A DNA stretch of 17,813 bases from an uncultured Cellvibrio sp. GTDB lineage: Bacteria; Pseudomonadota; Gammaproteobacteria; Pseudomonadales; Cellvibrionaceae. Below, one piece after another: positions 17,702 to 17,813 of the stretch. Position 1 is the stretch's first letter; every line of letters begins with the position of its first letter. The translations under genes were made by a program, and so were the position numbers. The DNA lies in contig CAMPIG010000044.1 in NCBI GenBank assembly GCA_946886255.1, positions 1 to 17,813 on the forward strand, written 5' to 3'. The notes beneath the pieces were generated by a model. It saw only the letters and a list, made by a program, of their open reading frames with translations, made no database searches and was not told where the DNA came from.

Positions 17702-17720
17702 ACCTTTCGTTTCGAAACTT
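17682..17720. promoter_or_regulatory. Perfect 11-bp inverted repeat, probable operator
   Basis: AAGTTTCGAAA (17682-17692) and TTTCGAAACTT (17710-17720) are exact inverted copies 17 bp apart. Each contains the palindrome TTTCGAAA, with centres 25 bp apart. An extra CTTTCG (17704-17709) pairs with CGAAAG (17688-17693), giving an alternative fold. The arms bracket the -10 hexamer, a classic repressor layout. TTTCG-type repeats are known for several DeoR-family operators, so autoregulation by the GlmR-like protein starting at 17742 is the leading idea. Confidence 0.6.
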
Positions 17721-17741
17721 ACGGCACGGAGCCGCCCGCAA

Positions 17742-17813
17742 ATGACCAAACGCAATACCCAGCAGCGCCGTCGCGCCATCATTGATTTGATCAACAGCGA
17801 AGGCGAAGTCAGC
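17742..17813 (+). CDS. glmR: DeoR-family regulator GlmR, N-terminal fragment at window end
   Basis: Only the first 24 codons are present; the gene runs off the right edge. The readable start, TKRNTQQRRRAIIDLIN followed by SEGEVS, is the typical opening of the DeoR winged-helix domain and closely matches, from memory, the regulator between glmU and glmS in Pseudomonas. GlmR there controls amino-sugar and cell-wall precursor metabolism. ATG 17742 has GGAG (17728-17731) 10 nt upstream. The glmU-side position supports the name, and glmS is expected downstream. The family call is fairly sure from so short a piece; the specific name rests on synteny. Confidence 0.75.
   Translation, partial: MTKRNTQQRRRAIIDLINSEGEVS

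Overview
The window is a stretch of gammaproteobacterial chromosome. The core order rsmG-parA-parB-atpIBEFHAGDC-glmU, followed at the right edge by a glmR-type DeoR regulator, is the arrangement I know from Pseudomonas and its relatives near the replication origin. The interspersed secreted carbohydrate-active enzymes, and above all a lipoprotein cellulase with a long polyserine linker, point to a plant-polysaccharide degrader of the Cellvibrionaceae (Cellvibrio or a close relative). That assignment is inferred from gene order, protein sequence and linker style; no database was searched.

Layout. Bases 1-107 are non-coding and carry a multi-hairpin intergenic repeat cut by the left edge. Bases 114-2670 hold rsmG (16S rRNA m7G methyltransferase) and the chromosome segregation pair parA and parB. 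A consensus-like sigma70 promoter at 2729-2757 opens the complete nine-gene F1Fo ATP synthase operon (2808-10090), which ends at a bidirectional terminator (10121-10148). A secreted GH43 glycosidase lies convergent to the operon on the minus strand (10171-11235) and divergent from glmU (11416-12777). Next comes an accessory block on the plus strand: a GH9 cellulase lipoprotein (12971-15079), a seven-helix membrane AraC-type regulator (15170-16261) and a membrane-anchored serine hydrolase of the beta-lactamase/PBP-like family (16358-17596). The last 72 bases are the start of the glmR-like regulator, preceded by a promoter with a striking inverted-repeat operator.

How the parts work together. 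The core genes cover ribosome maturation, chromosome partition, ATP synthesis and UDP-GlcNAc synthesis. In Pseudomonas-type genomes glmR normally follows glmU directly and glmS follows glmR. Here the GH43 gene appears to have entered between atpC and glmU, and the GH9/AraC/hydrolase block between glmU and glmR.

Most notable non-coding features: (1) intercistronic hairpins at four junctions of the atp operon, placed around the high-copy subunit genes atpE, atpA and atpD; (2) a LacI-type operator-like dyad upstream of the GH9 gene; (3) an 11-bp perfect inverted repeat with TTTCGAAA cores straddling the -10 of the glmR promoter; (4) the left-edge repeat. I found no clearly new defence or mobile system, no tRNA or rRNA, no CRISPR array and no insertion sequence.
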